Positions 1 to 6,367 of a stretch of DNA of 8,303 nucleotides are shown here, piece after piece. Source of the stretch: Clostridia bacterium (lineage in GTDB: Bacteria > Bacillota > Clostridia > Christensenellales > Aristaeellaceae); NCBI GenBank assembly GCA_009776385.1, contig WRFT01000076.1, positions 1-8,303 on the forward strand, given 5' to 3'. A model generated the notes under the pieces. The model was not told the origin of the DNA and searched no databases. It was given only the letters and a program-made list of their open reading frames with translations. The translations under genes were made by a program, and so were the position numbers. The stretch's first letter is position 1. The number at the start of each line of letters is the position of its first letter.

Positions 1-1928
1 AAATGATTCATCTGGGGAACCATATAGACCCGCTTCGGTTTCCGCTTGTTTTTAACAGATATGGCTTGGTTGTACAGCGGAAAGACTTCCTCAATGGTAT
101 CAATACTTCTGCATTTTCTTTGAATAATATAGTTGAGCACATGCAGCACCAATGCGCCGCCCTGCCGGCGTAACGTTAACTCAGCGGTGGTGGGCAGCGC
201 ACAGCGCACGATAGGCTTTGGCATCAGTCGGCCTATGCAGTCCGCTATGATATCCCTGTATACCCTGCATCCGTTCACGGCGTAATCTTTAAAGAGCGGA
301 TTGGAAATGTAAATGATATTTCCATTTTGAATGATACACGGCTCACTTGTAATTCGGGCCGGCGGCGTTTGCCTGTGAGAACAGAAGCGATCATGGGTTC
401 GGTTAAAATACGGGTCGACCGTATATGCCAAAACCCGGCTGCCGGGCAAAGCATTCACCGAGACGCCCTGCTCATACACAACATAATCCATCGGAGGCAC
501 ACCGATAAACGTCTCTGTGATATGCATGTAGCGCGGGCAGAACTCCGCCTCCCCGCGATATTCCATGCCCAGCCCGTCCAGCGCGAACGCATCCGCATCC
601 GTACGTAAAGCCGCTTTTGCGGTTAGCAGGAGTTTCCCGCCGTCCTTTATATATGCGGTTAGCTTATCCGCGACAGCTGCGGGGAGGCGAACATCGTCCG
701 GCAGAATAATCAATTCATAACCTGCAATATCATCCTCAAAATCCAGGAAGTCAAATAAATAATGCAACTCTGACAGCATACGATAAACGCCCTCACAGGC
801 GGTATTGACAGCGTAAAAACCTTCGTTGGCGGCACCCAACACTTTATTGGGATTATATACGCCTATCTGAGCAAGCTTCTGCGTGTTTCGGCACCATGGT
901 TCCTTGGTTTCGATTTTTGCAAACACATCCCCTATTCTTTGATAAACGGTTTGATCAATCTTCCCGGATGGATGAAGTTGATCGCCCACACATATCTTGG
1001 CGCCATTGGCGAGCGCGCGGAAGCATTCATATTCCAATGCTTCCTTGTTTCGCAATGAACCGAAATCCCCCCAGGCCTTGTGGAACTTACCATTCATCAT
1101 GGTCAATTCCTGGTTGTATTTGTTCAGATAATTGACCTCCACGGCAAAATGTGTATAGCCCCACAGCTCTGACGGAAGGGACTCCATGTCAATATAAGAG
1201 TTATATAAACGCTTTCGGCGCGCGGATAAAGCACAGTTATCGGCCTGATCCATTTCATTTGGATGGCCGTTGAAGTAAATGCCCAACCCGGGCCCCATCT
1301 CTTTGAGGAAACCGTACATTTCTTTCATAAAACTAATTTCCACCATACGGGCGTGCGCCGCCATGTCCGCCGGGTCATTGCCGCTCATACCCTGCGCCCT
1401 TCTGTCAGCCAGGCACCGTTTACAAATACAGTTTTGCTGATTAACAATATCAATCCAGTAGCCGTCCGGCTTGTATAACGCGTATGTTTCTGAAAACTCC
1501 GCTTTTAAATACGCAACGAGCTCCCTGTTGTTAAGGCACAGGTGCCGCCATGCAATATAGCCGCTTTCAAACGGTTTTTTAAGACCCAGTACGCCGTCCG
1601 GAGAAATGAGCATCCATTCGGGATGCCTGTCACACCAATCCTCATTCCATATCACGGTGGAGTAGAAACAGACGCGTATGCCCGCCTTCCGGCAGGCTTT
1701 GACCTGTTCGCCGAGCAAGTCAAACGTCAGTTCCGGATGCATGGTTCCGATTTTTGTCGGGTAGTAATACATGCCGTGATGGCATTTCGCGAATAAGTTG
1801 ATGGAATTGACATGCGCGTCTTTGAGCGTCCGTATAAATTCATCGGCATCCAATGACGTTCCGATATCCGGAATGCCGGGAGATGTATGGAAATCCATGT
1901 GTATTTGACGGTAAGGCAGCTCATTCAT
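1..1928 (-). CDS. Cytoplasmic glycoside-hydrolase-like protein (GHL6/GH151-like TIM barrel plus beta-galactosidase-trimerisation-like domain), 3' end missing
   Basis: The reading frame is open from 1928 to the left edge (642 codons, no stop), so the C-terminus lies outside the window. The start at 1928 is chosen because GGAG at 1941-1938 lies 9 nt upstream; an in-frame ATG at 1943 has no SD. Residues 10-340 resemble a TIM-barrel hydrolase of the hypothetical glycosyl hydrolase GHL6 type: a His50-His51-Gly-Met-Tyr-Tyr-Tyr strand end, WNEDW at 94-98, and DGYWID with Asp155 and Asp160, a plausible active-site strand. Cys167, Cys169 and Cys172 follow as CxCxxC. Residues ~347-440 form a Rossmann-like domain (ILPDD near 409-413, GGKLLLTA near 430) like the beta-galactosidase trimerisation domain. 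There is no signal peptide, so it should act on imported sugars. GH151 alpha-L-fucosidases share this general architecture, but the substrate is not proven. It is the second gene behind araC, with no clear promoter of its own in the 77-nt gap. Confidence 0.75.
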   Translation of the reverse strand, partial: MNELPYRQIHMDFHTSPGIPDIGTSLDADEFIRTLKDAHVNSINLFAKCHHGMYYYPTKIGTMHPELTFDLLGEQVKACRKAGIRVCFYSTVIWNEDWCDRHPEWMLISPDGVLGLKKPFESGYIAWRHLCLNNRELVAYLKAEFSETYALYKPDGYWIDIVNQQNCICKRCLADRRAQGMSGNDPADMAAHARMVEISFMKEMYGFLKEMGPGLGIYFNGHPNEMDQADNCALSARRKRLYNSYIDMESLPSELWGYTHFAVEVNYLNKYNQELTMMNGKFHKAWGDFGSLRNKEALEYECFRALANGAKICVGDQLHPSGKIDQTVYQRIGDVFAKIETKEPWCRNTQKLAQIGVYNPNKVLGAANEGFYAVNTACEGVYRMLSELHYLFDFLDFEDDIAGYELIILPDDVRLPAAVADKLTAYIKDGGKLLLTAKAALRTDADAFALDGLGMEYRGEAEFCPRYMHITETFIGVPPMDYVVYEQGVSVNALPGSRVLAYTVDPYFNRTHDRFCSHRQTPPARITSEPCIIQNGNIIYISNPLFKDYAVNGCRVYRDIIADCIGRLMPKPIVRCALPTTAELTLRRQGGALVLHVLNYIIQRKCRSIDTIEEVFPLYNQAISVKNKRKPKRVYMVPQMNH

Positions 1929-1937
1929 GCGAAGCAA

Positions 1938-1941
1938 CTCC
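1938..1941 (-). promoter_or_regulatory. Ribosome binding site deciding the hydrolase start
   Basis: GGAG read on the minus strand, 9 nt before the ATG at 1928. The first bases overlap the in-frame upstream ATG at 1943, so that upstream codon is unlikely to be the start; nothing SD-like precedes it. Confidence 0.55.
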
Positions 1942-2005
1942 ATTTTAAACTGAATAAACCGAGATCGTCTTATTTAATGGTAACATAGGAAGCATCACGT
2001 ATAAA

Positions 2006-2935
2006 TTAACGATCTTGTTCAAATCTTACGATATTTTGCTGTTCGTTTGGCGTAAAATCGATGGTGCTTGATCCGTTTCTATATACATACTCCCGATATT
2101 CGTTGGGAGCAATGCCTGTTTCTTTTTTAAACAAATAACTGAAATAGGCGGGGCTTTTACACCCGACCAGCGCCGCTATTTCTTTGATAGCCTTGTTCGT
2201 TTGCAGCATGAGCTTCTTGGATTCAATAATCCGGCGGTTAATCAGGTAGTTGATGGGCGAATGTCCGGTCTTGTTTTTAAACACATGCGATAGGTAGTCG
2301 CTGCTGATGTGCAGCCTCTCAGCGATTTCGGAGAGCTTCATGTCTTTATTAAAATTCTGGTCTATCATATTTTTGATTTTTTGAACAATGGGTACATTTT
2401 CCTCTTCCCTAAAAAGCCGGTACTTCCTGTTTACAATTCTAATAATTTGTATCATCAGCGCTTCAACCAACCCTTGGCATACATGCAAATAACCGATATC
2501 TTTGCGGCTGCACTCTTCAAACAGCCTCATCATCAGGTTCTCCACATCTTCTTTATAATCGCCGCATGCGTATATAGAGGGCAGATGCTCCGGTATTAAA
2601 TCGCCTTCTTTGATACCTTCGTATAACAGATTCCCAATACCCAGGTAATAGTATTCCACCGGGCCGGACGGGCTCTCCGGGAAGCACTGTTCCTCGTGAG
2701 ACACACCCTTGTTATGCAAAACAATGTCGCCTGCATGGATTTTATGATCATCCCCGTTAATGGTTGTATAACCCGCGCCATAACGAACAAAAATGATCTC
2801 GCTTGCTTCATCGTGATGGTGCCGGCCGAACCGGGTCTCCACCTCTCCGTGAATACGGCCCACAAAAATAAACAAGGGATGCTTTTTATAGGAAAACCTT
2901 GACTCCTCAAAATTCCCCAGAAAATCATCCGGCAT
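2006..2935 (-). CDS. AraC-family transcriptional regulator with N-terminal cupin sensor
   Basis: This 309-residue protein has the usual length and two-part layout of sugar-responsive AraC regulators. Residues ~25-95 form a cupin-like ligand-binding domain (HHHDEASEI at 39-47, an AGD turn at 68-70, then His80). Residues ~182-283 form the double helix-turn-helix domain: the first HTH spans ~199-224 (LSEIAERL, ending NKTG) and the second ~249-274 (IKEIAALVGC, then YFSYLFKKETG), followed by the family-typical PNEYR. A tail of about 25 residues follows. The start at 2935 is set by AAGGAG at 2949-2944, 8 nt upstream. A longer frame beginning at 2986 is excluded because its TTG codon is the -35 box of the promoter. 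It is divergent to the transporter operon and heads a unit with the hydrolase, so it probably activates one or both in response to the imported sugar. Ligand and targets are inferred. Confidence 0.93.
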   Translation of the reverse strand: MPDDFLGNFEESRFSYKKHPLFIFVGRIHGEVETRFGRHHHDEASEIIFVRYGAGYTTINGDDHKIHAGDIVLHNKGVSHEEQCFPESPSGPVEYYYLGIGNLLYEGIKEGDLIPEHLPSIYACGDYKEDVENLMMRLFEECSRKDIGYLHVCQGLVEALMIQIIRIVNRKYRLFREEENVPIVQKIKNMIDQNFNKDMKLSEIAERLHISSDYLSHVFKNKTGHSPINYLINRRIIESKKLMLQTNKAIKEIAALVGCKSPAYFSYLFKKETGIAPNEYREYVYRNGSSTIDFTPNEQQNIVRFEQDR

Positions 2936-2943
2936 ACATAACA

Positions 2944-2949
2944 CTCCTT
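2944..2949 (-). promoter_or_regulatory. Ribosome binding site of the AraC regulator
   Basis: AAGGAG on the minus strand, 8 nt before the ATG at 2935. It fixes that start over the upstream TTG at 2986. It lies only a few bases after the predicted transcription start, giving a very short leader. Confidence 0.75.
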
Positions 2950-2957
2950 GCCAAACA

Positions 2958-2986
2958 AGTGTAGTAACGCTTGATAACGCTGTCAA
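2958..2986 (-). promoter_or_regulatory. Sigma-A promoter for araC and the hydrolase
   Basis: Read on the minus strand, a perfect -35 TTGACA (2986-2981) and a -10 TACACT (2963-2958, 4 of 6 matches) are separated by exactly 17 nt. The transcription start would fall near 2951, about 16 nt before the regulator's ATG. It is overlapped by the cre-like palindrome and by direct repeats, so repression by steric block is plausible. Confidence 0.75.
2965..2981. repeat. Direct repeat TAACGCT in 10-bp register, possible AraC half-sites
   Basis: TAACGCT occurs at 2965-2971 and again at 2975-2981, exactly one helical turn apart, inside the spacer of the regulator's promoter. AraC-type DNA-binding domains contact two successive major grooves on one face, so such a pair could be an autoregulatory site. 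The second copy also forms part of the cre-like palindrome, so the two readings compete. Confidence 0.4.
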
Positions 2987-2987
2987 G
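2970..2987. promoter_or_regulatory. cre-like / LacI-type operator palindrome over the araC promoter
   Basis: CTTGATAACGCTGTCAAG is an imperfect palindrome (14 of 18 positions symmetric) centred on CG at 2978-2979. Its inner 14 bases (2972-2985) fit the published catabolite-responsive-element consensus TGWNANCGNTNWCA at every defined position. It covers the -35 box and part of the spacer of the araC promoter, which suggests repression by CcpA, or by another LacI-family protein. No LacI-family gene is seen in the window. The match is seen directly; binding is inferred. Confidence 0.6.
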
Positions 2988-3049
2988 AGGCGCTAGGTTT
3001 TCCGATTTACCAATGACAAATTATCGAAAGGGTTGGACAGAATCCCTTA

Positions 3050-3078
3050 TTTACGCAGCGGTTTTTCAATGCTAAAAT
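3050..3078 (+). promoter_or_regulatory. Extended -10 promoter of the sugar transporter operon
   Basis: TTTACG at 3050-3055 (4 of 6 to the -35 consensus), a 17-nt spacer, then TAAAAT at 3073-3078 (5 of 6), preceded by TGC at 3070-3072, which makes an extended -10 element. Transcription would start near 3085, leaving a leader of about 117 nt before the binding-protein gene. The weak -35 fits a promoter that needs an activator such as the divergent AraC protein, but no clear operator was found just upstream. Confidence 0.6.
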
Positions 3079-3143
3079 GAAATGAAATTTTACATATCGG
3101 CGTGTTTTGTTATATGGCGTTTTAACCTTTTCGTTTCGGCTTT

Positions 3144-3171
3144 TATGCCTTCCGGAGTCGTTGAGGGCATA
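3144..3171 (+). promoter_or_regulatory. Leader hairpin upstream of the binding-protein gene
   Basis: TATGCCTTC (3144-3152) pairs with GAGGGCATA (3163-3171): nine base pairs including one G-U, with a 10-base loop. It ends 16 bases before the SD (GGAGG, 3188-3192). There is no U-tract, so it is not an intrinsic terminator. It could stabilise the mRNA or bind a regulator; it matches no riboswitch I recognise. Confidence 0.4.
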
Positions 3172-3201
3172 GAAATAATACAAAATTGGAGGCTGAAAAC
3201 C

Positions 3202-4434
3202 ATGAAAAGACTAGCAAGCATCCTGCTCACACTGATCCTTTTGTCAGCGCTGCCCATCGCATCATTCGCCGAAGCGCCGGTGAAGTTCACGTACATCGAT
3301 TTTCAGGCATACGGGATTGAGTTCATGGATGAGCTTATGCACAAGTTCGGAGCGGAACACAATGTCGAGTTTGAGATTATCCACAGCGCCAACGGGTATG
3401 GCGATATCATGGCCGGGCGCGTCAACTCGGGCGATATTCCGGATATTTTCCAGGTAGAGGCCGGTCCGGCCATGGTTCCCTACATGGAGTATGCCGTAGA
3501 TTTGACCGGAGATCCCATACTTGAGGGATTTGTAGATGAGCTTCTATCCGGCGTAACCTTCGACGGCAAGGTCATGGCGGTACCGGGAGGGCCCGTCTGC
3601 ATCGCGTTTATGTACAACAAAAAGGTGTTTGACGATGCCGGTATTACCAAAATGCCGCAAACCATAGATGAACTGGAAGCGCTTTGCGAGGAACTCCAGT
3701 CAAAGGGCGTCACACCTTTTGCCTTCGGCCATCAGTCCTCCTGGATCACAGGCCAGATGGCGGCAAGCTTTATATCCCAGGAAAATGTACTCGACCCCAC
3801 AGACACCATTGATAAGCTCAACTCGGGCGAACTAACCTTTGATACCTTAAAGTACTATAAAAACGTGTTCAAGGTAATCGATCTGACCATCAAGTACGGC
3901 GTGGACAAGACAATGGAATATGACTGGGAACGCTCAGAAGTAGCCCTGGCTAATGGCGACGCGGCGATCATCCACATGGGTTCTTGGGCGGAACCCCTCC
4001 TAGTGGAGTTTAACTCGGAAGTAGAACTCGCGTTTATGCCGATACCCGTTACCAACGACGGCAGCGCGATTCCCAGAATCATGGCCGGCCCCACCGGCGG
4101 CTGGATGCTTAGCAAGAGTTCGGCTGATGTGGAACTGCTTAAAAAGTTTGCCGCATACTTTACCACCTCGGATGAGGCTATCGAGATGTCAAGCCAGGGG
4201 CTGCGCATTATTCCGCCAACGAAGAAGCAATCCCCCAACGGCGTCGCGGGCATGCTGAACGACAGCGCGAGCTATTATGTGGCCAACGGGCAGTCTACGC
4301 CGTTAATCTATGTCAGCTATCCGCTGGGATTTGAATGGGAGCACGGCATTCTGTTACAGGCCTATGCCGCGGGTGACATGACCATGGAAGAATGCATCGC
4401 GGCGGTTCAAAACGAATGGGACATGGCCAAGTAG
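3202..4434 (+). CDS. Extracellular sugar-binding protein of an ABC transporter (CUT1, SBP family 1)
   Basis: A 410-residue secreted protein that captures a sugar outside the membrane and delivers it to the two permeases downstream. The start at 3202 has GGAGG at 3188-3192, 9 nt upstream; the frame extends 40 codons further up, but without an SD and through the leader hairpin. Residues 1-23 are a Sec signal peptide (MKRL, a Leu/Ile-rich core, then ASFA before Glu24). No lipobox cysteine is present, unusual for a Gram-positive binding protein. Family hallmarks include YNKKVFDDAG near 138-147 followed by a P-x-T-x-x-E segment, and the LANGDAAIIHMGSWAE block ending near 264, typical of oligosaccharide binders. 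A hairpin and ~100 bases separate it from the permeases. The ligand cannot be read from sequence. Confidence 0.93.
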   Translation: MKRLASILLTLILLSALPIASFAEAPVKFTYIDFQAYGIEFMDELMHKFGAEHNVEFEIIHSANGYGDIMAGRVNSGDIPDIFQVEAGPAMVPYMEYAVDLTGDPILEGFVDELLSGVTFDGKVMAVPGGPVCIAFMYNKKVFDDAGITKMPQTIDELEALCEELQSKGVTPFAFGHQSSWITGQMAASFISQENVLDPTDTIDKLNSGELTFDTLKYYKNVFKVIDLTIKYGVDKTMEYDWERSEVALANGDAAIIHMGSWAEPLLVEFNSEVELAFMPIPVTNDGSAIPRIMAGPTGGWMLSKSSADVELLKKFAAYFTTSDEAIEMSSQGLRIIPPTKKQSPNGVAGMLNDSASYYVANGQSTPLIYVSYPLGFEWEHGILLQAYAAGDMTMEECIAAVQNEWDMAK

Positions 4435-4451
4435 CCATCCGCAAATAAGCG

Positions 4452-4485
4452 CGAGGGGGCATCCTTTTTACGGATGTCCCCCTTG
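4452..4485 (+). terminator. Intercistronic hairpin between binding protein and permease, possible leaky terminator
   Basis: A GC-rich stem: CGAGGGGGCATCC (4452-4464) pairs with GGATG-T-CCCCCTTG (4472-4485) around a 7-base loop, with one bulged T and one G-U pair. The following bases (TTGCCTTGTTT) are only moderately T-rich, so full termination is unlikely. In sugar ABC operons such stems commonly cause partial termination or protect the upstream message, keeping the binding protein more abundant than the permeases; that role is inferred here. Confidence 0.6.
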
Positions 4486-4537
4486 CCTTGTTTCCGGTTC
4501 TTTCACGAATCGGAGTTCACAAAGGAAGGTGTTGTTT

Positions 4538-5428
4538 TTGAAGCGAAAGCCGCACGCAAGGCTCGTGAATGGGTTGGATTTTGCCATGTTTACCTTCCCG
4601 GCGCTGGCAGTTGTGCTGATAACCACAAACATACCCTTTGTGATGAGTATATACTACTCGCTTTTTGACTGGAACGGCTTAAGCAGAAGCATGACCTTCG
4701 TGGGCATCGATAATTTTATCAGGATTTTTACCATTGACGCGCAATTTATGAAAGCCATACAGTTTACCATTCGCTTCGCGGCGTTTTATATTGTGATTGT
4801 CAATATTCTGGCTGTCATTATCGCGCTGCCGCTTTCTAAATCCGGCCTTGTTTCCCAAATCGGGCGTTCCTGCTTCTATATTCCCAATATCATCAGCCTG
4901 ATTGCCGTATCTTTAGTATGGCGGTTTCTGTTTGGACCCGGCTTCGACGCACTAGCCGATTTAACGGGGCTGGAAATATTTAAATGGAGCTGGCTTGGCA
5001 CATCAACTCTTGCCTTCTATTCCGTATTGATATTAACGGTATGGCAAAGCGTCGGGTTTTATATGATTATCTATGTCGCGGGGATCATCGGGATCCCTCA
5101 GGATATTGTGGAAGCCGCAGAAATCGACGGCAGCCGGGGAATCGGTCATTTTTTTCGCATCACGCTTCCGCTTATCATGCCGTCCGTGACGGTGTGCATA
5201 TTCACCTCTTTAATTGGCGCGCTGAAATTATTCGACGTGGTACTGGCATTCACGAAGGGCGGCCCCGGAGGGTCGACCGCAACGGTAGCCTGGAATATTT
5301 ATCAGGAAGCGTTCTCAAAGTACCGCTTTGGGGTGGCTACCGCTAAGAGCGTGGTGTTTTTTGCGGCAGTACTGGTCATCACGGTTATACAACTCACCTT
5401 CTTTAAGAAAAGGGAGGTAGAGATATGA
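4538..5428 (+). CDS. Sugar ABC transporter permease, MalF/UgpA type
   Basis: A 296-residue inner-subunit permease with about six membrane segments (roughly residues 14-36, 70-98, 109-130, 155-180, 209-235 and 270-290). The cytoplasmic EAA loop that docks the ATPase is clear: Glu192-Ala-Ala, Gly198, then Ile208-Thr-Leu210-Pro211. The frame has no ATG near its start; GTG 4529, TTG 4532 and TTG 4538 are in frame. GTG 4529 overlaps the purine-rich SD stretch (4521-4529), so one of the TTG codons is more likely. TTG 4538 (MKRKPH) is preferred because it leaves 8 nt after AAGG, while TTG 4532 would leave 5 nt after AAAGGA. The stop overlaps the next gene by 4 nt (ATGA). It pairs with the second permease to form the CUT1 channel. 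Confidence 0.92.
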   Translation: MKRKPHARLVNGLDFAMFTFPALAVVLITTNIPFVMSIYYSLFDWNGLSRSMTFVGIDNFIRIFTIDAQFMKAIQFTIRFAAFYIVIVNILAVIIALPLSKSGLVSQIGRSCFYIPNIISLIAVSLVWRFLFGPGFDALADLTGLEIFKWSWLGTSTLAFYSVLILTVWQSVGFYMIIYVAGIIGIPQDIVEAAEIDGSRGIGHFFRITLPLIMPSVTVCIFTSLIGALKLFDVVLAFTKGGPGGSTATVAWNIYQEAFSKYRFGVATAKSVVFFAAVLVITVIQLTFFKKREVEI

Positions 5429-6255
5429 AAAAAAGATCCGCCGCGCAGATATATGTTTATGTGCTCATGCTGATAATCGGGTTTGTTTGGATATACCCGT
5501 TGTTTCTTATCTTTTTTAACTCCCTAAAACCTTACCGAGATATAATGATCCACTTTTTGGATCTTCCTTCCGTTTGGGACTTCAGCCGCTATGCCGATGT
5601 GTGGGTGAGGCTGGATTTTCCAAAACTCTTTTTAAATACGATTATCTATACGATTTCCTCCGTATTCTTAACCGTTCTTTTGGCTTCACTGGCAGCCTAT
5701 AAACTTTCCCGAACCAAAACAAAGTATTCCACGGTCGTGTTCATTTTGATTATTATACCGATGATGGTGCCGTTCCAAACCTATATGATTTCCATGATCC
5801 AAGTAGCCAAGCAATTGAACATGCTGGGCAACCGCCTCGGTTATATTATTGTACAAACCGGTCTATTAATGCCGCTCGCCGTGTTCCTGTTTCATGGGTT
5901 CGTGAAGACTGTACCCAGAGAACTCGACGAATGCGCTTATATTGACGGCGCGTCGCGTCTGCGAACTTTTTTTGCTATCATACTGCCCTTGCTTACACCC
6001 ATCGCCATCACGGTGGCGATCATCGACGCGCTGGCCGTATGGAATGATATTTTAATCAATCTGTTGGTCGCGGGCGCGAAACAAGAACTTCTAAACATCC
6101 AAATTGCACTGTATACCCGTTTTTCCGCGGAGCAGTCCGATTGGGGAACCGCGCTGCCCGGCATCGTCATCTCCATAGCGCCGAACATACTCTTCTTTGT
6201 ATTCATGCAGAAATACATCGTGAAAGGCATCACGGCCGGAGCCATCAAGGGATAG
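5425..6255 (+). CDS. Sugar ABC transporter permease, MalG/UgpE type
   Basis: A 276-residue second channel subunit, translationally coupled to the first by an ATGA overlap; its SD GGAGGT (5413-5418) lies inside the upstream gene. The first membrane segment is near residues 9-32, followed by NSLKPYRDI, a sequence typical of MalG-type proteins. The EAA loop reads Glu169-Cys170-Ala171, Gly175, Ile185-Ile-Leu187-Pro188, with cysteine replacing the usual first alanine. The protein ends with a short positively charged tail (KYIVKGITAGAIKG), also typical of the family. No ATP-binding subunit follows; CUT1 importers of Bacillota usually borrow a shared MsmX/UgpC-type ATPase encoded elsewhere. Confidence 0.94.
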   Translation: MKKRSAAQIYVYVLMLIIGFVWIYPLFLIFFNSLKPYRDIMIHFLDLPSVWDFSRYADVWVRLDFPKLFLNTIIYTISSVFLTVLLASLAAYKLSRTKTKYSTVVFILIIIPMMVPFQTYMISMIQVAKQLNMLGNRLGYIIVQTGLLMPLAVFLFHGFVKTVPRELDECAYIDGASRLRTFFAIILPLLTPIAITVAIIDALAVWNDILINLLVAGAKQELLNIQIALYTRFSAEQSDWGTALPGIVISIAPNILFFVFMQKYIVKGITAGAIKG

Positions 6256-6330
6256 CCGTCATGCCCGTTCCGGATCGGTAGGAGCCCCTTAAACGCGAAA
6301 ACCATCATCAGGGTTTCAGATAAATTGCGG

Positions 6331-6336
6331 TATAAT
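6331..6336 (+). promoter_or_regulatory. Candidate -10 element for the isomerase unit
   Basis: A perfect TATAAT lies 31 bases before the isomerase start, within the 112-base gap after the permeases. No good -35 hexamer sits 16-18 nt upstream (TCAGGG at 17 nt) and no TG extension is present. It could drive the isomerase and URO-D-like genes separately, perhaps with an activator, or be chance. The gap holds no convincing terminator, so read-through from the transporter is also possible. Confidence 0.4.
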
Positions 6337-6354
6337 ACCTCATCCATTAACACC

Positions 6355-6360
6355 AGGAGG
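6355..6360 (+). promoter_or_regulatory. Ribosome binding site deciding the isomerase start
   Basis: AGGAGG leaves only 1 nt to the ATG at 6362 but a normal 7 nt to the in-frame ATG at 6368, so translation should start at 6368. Confidence 0.7.
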
Positions 6361-6367
6361 CATGTGT

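Noticed and set aside
327..1796. Several plus-strand open frames opposite the hydrolase gene (e.g. 327-608, 896-1135, 1263-1478, 1542-1796)
   Set aside because: They lie antisense to a continuous 642-codon minus-strand frame with domain-like sequence, have no SD sites or family resemblance, and are explained by codon bias in the complementary frame.
1727..1924. Minus-strand 65-codon frame near the start of the hydrolase
   Set aside because: It overlaps the true hydrolase frame one base out of register, starts inside that gene and resembles nothing.
1929..2005. Separate promoter for the hydrolase in the gap after araC
   Set aside because: No -35/-10 pair with acceptable spacing could be found; co-transcription with araC is simpler.
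3028..3048. AAGGG/CCCTT inverted repeat just upstream of the transporter promoter as an operator
   Set aside because: Five-base arms separated by 11 bases are expected by chance; no second copy or family match supports it.
3082..3201. Forty-codon N-terminal extension of the binding protein
   Set aside because: It would place residues before the signal peptide, has no SD, starts about where transcription begins, and runs through the leader hairpin; the ATG at 3202 has a proper SD.
6297..6317. GAAAACC/GGTTTC hairpin after the second permease as a terminator
   Set aside because: The stem is short, AT-rich, has an unpaired base and no T-run follows.
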